A DNA stretch of 14,627 nt from Mageeibacillus sp. UBA5770 (GTDB lineage Bacteria > Bacillota_A > Clostridia > Saccharofermentanales > Saccharofermentanaceae): NCBI GenBank assembly GCA_002418705.1, contig DIEQ01000057.1, forward strand, positions 1-14,627. Reading direction: 5' to 3'. Every line of letters begins with the position of its first letter. Position 1 is the stretch's first letter. Both the position numbers and the translations under genes were made by a program. Shown here piece after piece: positions 13,585 through 14,627 of this stretch. A model generated the notes under the pieces. It had not been told where the DNA came from, searched no databases, and saw nothing but the letters and a program-made list of their open reading frames with translations.

Positions 13585-13627
13585 CCTTAATTCATATCCA
13601 ACCCCGATTTGGGCTCAAAAATAACAA

Positions 13628-13675
13628 ATAACCGTGTGAGGTAATCAAAAATCACTGAATATCAAACACGGTTAT
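13628..13675 (-). terminator. Long-loop inverted repeat with U-rich tail
   Basis: ATAACCGTGT (13628-13637) and ACACGGTTAT (13666-13675) are perfect complements with a 28-base loop. On the minus strand the stem is followed by TTGTTATTTTTG, so it may terminate transcripts coming from guaA and the repeat region. Confidence 0.5.
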
Positions 13676-13795
13676 CTTTAGATCATATTCAATTTGCGCA
13701 GGCACGCACCATCTAATTATTTCTAGTCAAGGCGACGGATTATTGTGTCAGGCGAGGCGCAGTGTTTAAGGGCATTGATTTTTTTCACCAGACAA

Positions 13796-13897
13796 GGCGC
13801 GGCCGCTGTTGGGGCACGGAGCGTACTTCATGTACGCGAGTACTGAAGCAGATGCCACAACGACGCATAGTGCAAAAAGCTATCATAACGCCGCGCC
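13796..13897. repeat. Extended non-coding hairpin element
   Basis: Three nested arms are visible: GGCGCGGC (13796-13803) with GCCGCGCC (13890-13897); GTTGGGGCA with TGCCACAAC (one mismatch); and GCGTAC-TTCAT-GTACGC at the centre. Together they form a hairpin of about 100 bases, GC-richer than its AT-rich surroundings and joined to the direct repeat that follows. Short open frames crossing it show no protein-like features. It looks like a dispersed intergenic repeat of the host or a non-autonomous mobile element. Confidence 0.55.
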
Positions 13898-13898
13898 A

Positions 13899-14081
13899 TA
13901 GGTTGCGGTGTTCCAGCTCCCTGCGGTCGCCGGAATTCTCGCCAACCCTGACGGTGGACCTTCCGCAATTTACTTCGTAAATTGGGACAAGCCTCGCCGT
14001 AGGTTGCGGTGTTCCAGCTCCCTGCGGTCGCCGGAATTCTCGCCAACCCTGACGGTGGACCTTCCGCAATTTACTTCGTAA
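13899..14081. repeat. Tandem direct repeat, 101-bp period, 82 bp identical
   Basis: Bases 13899-13980 recur exactly at 14000-14081; the preceding CGCC also matches. Each copy contains TTGCGG near its start and CCGCAA near its end (inverted), and AATTTAC close to the junction. In copy one AATTTAC-TTC-GTAAATT is a tight hairpin; in copy two the same arm pairs with AGTAAATT at 14095-14102 across a longer loop. The array lies between the hairpin element and the guaA stop codon, covering that gene's 3' flank. Confidence 0.85.
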
Positions 14082-14112
14082 TTGAAATTAACTCAGTAAA
14101 TTGGGATAGGTC

Positions 14113-14627
14113 TCACTCCCACTCGATCGTGCTCGGCGGCTTGCTGGTGATATCATACACCACCCTATTGACCCCCTTGACCTCGTTGACGATCCTGTTG
14201 CTGATCTTCTCGAGCACGTCATATGGTATCCGGGCCCAGTCGCTGGTCATGCCGTCCACCGAGGTGACGGCCCTGATTCCGACGGTATGGACGTAGGTGC
14301 GTTCGTCGCCCATGACGCCGACGCTCTTAATATTTGGCAGAACGGTGAAGTACTGCCAGATGGCCCCTTCAAGACCGTTGTTCTTGATTTCCTCACGCAG
14401 GATCCAATCCGACTCGCGGATGATTTCGAGCTTCTCATCCGTGATCTCGCCGAGGCACCTGATGGCCAGCCCCGGTCCCGGGAACGGCTGCCGCCATACG
14501 AGTTCATGCGCGATGCCGATTTCTTCGCCGACTGCGCGAACTTCATCCTTGAACAGCTGCCTCAGCGGCTCCAACAGCTCCATCTTCATTTCTTCGGGAA
14601 GCCCGCCGACATTGTGGTGGCTCTTGA
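14113..14627 (-). CDS. guaA: GMP synthase (glutamine-hydrolysing), C-terminal part, 5' end outside window
   Basis: Final step of GMP synthesis: XMP plus glutamine plus ATP to GMP. About 170 C-terminal residues are present, beginning [13 protein letters not shown], part of the ATP-pyrophosphatase domain that follows the glutamine amidotransferase. The conserved dimerisation domain is complete: [53 protein letters not shown], and the invariant C-terminus PPSTIEWE. The first two bases past the last full codon are at the window edge. Base composition is clearly GC-richer than the genes to the left, as expected for a host housekeeping gene beside AT-rich or acquired DNA. The 3' end of guaA is a known insertion site for genomic islands in several bacteria. 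Confidence 0.97.
   Translation of the reverse strand, partial: KSHHNVGGLPEEMKMELLEPLRQLFKDEVRAVGEEIGIAHELVWRQPFPGPGLAIRCLGEITDEKLEIIRESDWILREEIKNNGLEGAIWQYFTVLPNIKSVGVMGDERTYVHTVGIRAVTSVDGMTSDWARIPYDVLEKISNRIVNEVKGVNRVVYDITSKPPSTIEWE

Noticed and set aside
13785..14069. Minus-strand short open frames across the tandem repeat
   Set aside because: The translations simply repeat with the DNA, are Arg/Gly-rich and lack start signals; the DNA is better explained as non-coding repeats.
1..14627. CRISPR arrays, tRNA or rRNA genes
   Set aside because: I saw no regularly spaced short repeats and no cloverleaf or rRNA signature; the only tandem repeat is the two-copy 101-bp array.

Overview
The window looks like a chromosomal segment of an anaerobic, Gram-positive Firmicute, probably a member of Clostridia. 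Reasons: most genes have strong AGGAGG-type ribosome binding sites; there is a secreted protein with a copper-amine-oxidase-type 'stalk' domain, an XRE-cupin regulator and a PAS-type sigma-54 activator; and much of the DNA is AT-rich. Species cannot be assigned from sequence alone. Almost every gene is on the minus strand. The one clear plus-strand gene is the regulator at 11240-11827.

Left part (1-3660). This holds the truncated end of a cyclopropane-fatty-acid synthase-like methyltransferase, a complete PAS/AAA+/Fis sigma-54 activator (GTG start) with a 3' terminator, a lone IS3 OrfA-like gene, a small 3-TM protein, and a small soluble protein of unknown function. The last is preceded by a promoter and a compact structured leader.

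Central part (3662-10762). This is a minus-strand, operon-like run: a ThDP-dependent lyase/decarboxylase (TTG start), a D-2-hydroxyacid dehydrogenase, an acetamidase/formamidase, then a membrane cassette (39-aa single-TM protein, 102-aa soluble protein, 338-aa DMT/EamA transporter, 81-aa 2-TM protein), and finally a LarA-like nickel-pincer racemase homologue. A divergent XRE-cupin regulator (11240-11827) faces the operon. Between them lie a convincing sigma-A promoter in each direction and a cluster of TGTTCA/TGAACA sites over the operon promoter. The simplest reading is an inducible catabolic system for a small 2-hydroxy- or 2-oxo-acid, possibly its amide: uptake by the DMT cassette, racemisation by the LarA homologue, hydroxy/oxo interconversion by the dehydrogenase, C-C cleavage or ligation by the ThDP enzyme, and amide/formamide hydrolysis. 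The substrate cannot be read from the sequence.

Right part (11828-14627). A bidirectional terminator region is followed by a secreted stalk-domain protein (minus) whose 5' leader contains a stem and an intrinsic terminator, suggesting a riboswitch or attenuator. Next comes about 0.5 kb of non-coding DNA with an extended hairpin element and a 101-bp-period direct repeat. The window ends in the GC-richer 3' part of guaA (GMP synthase). The change in base composition next to the guaA 3' end is compatible with acquired DNA, but no integrase or attachment-site pair is visible.
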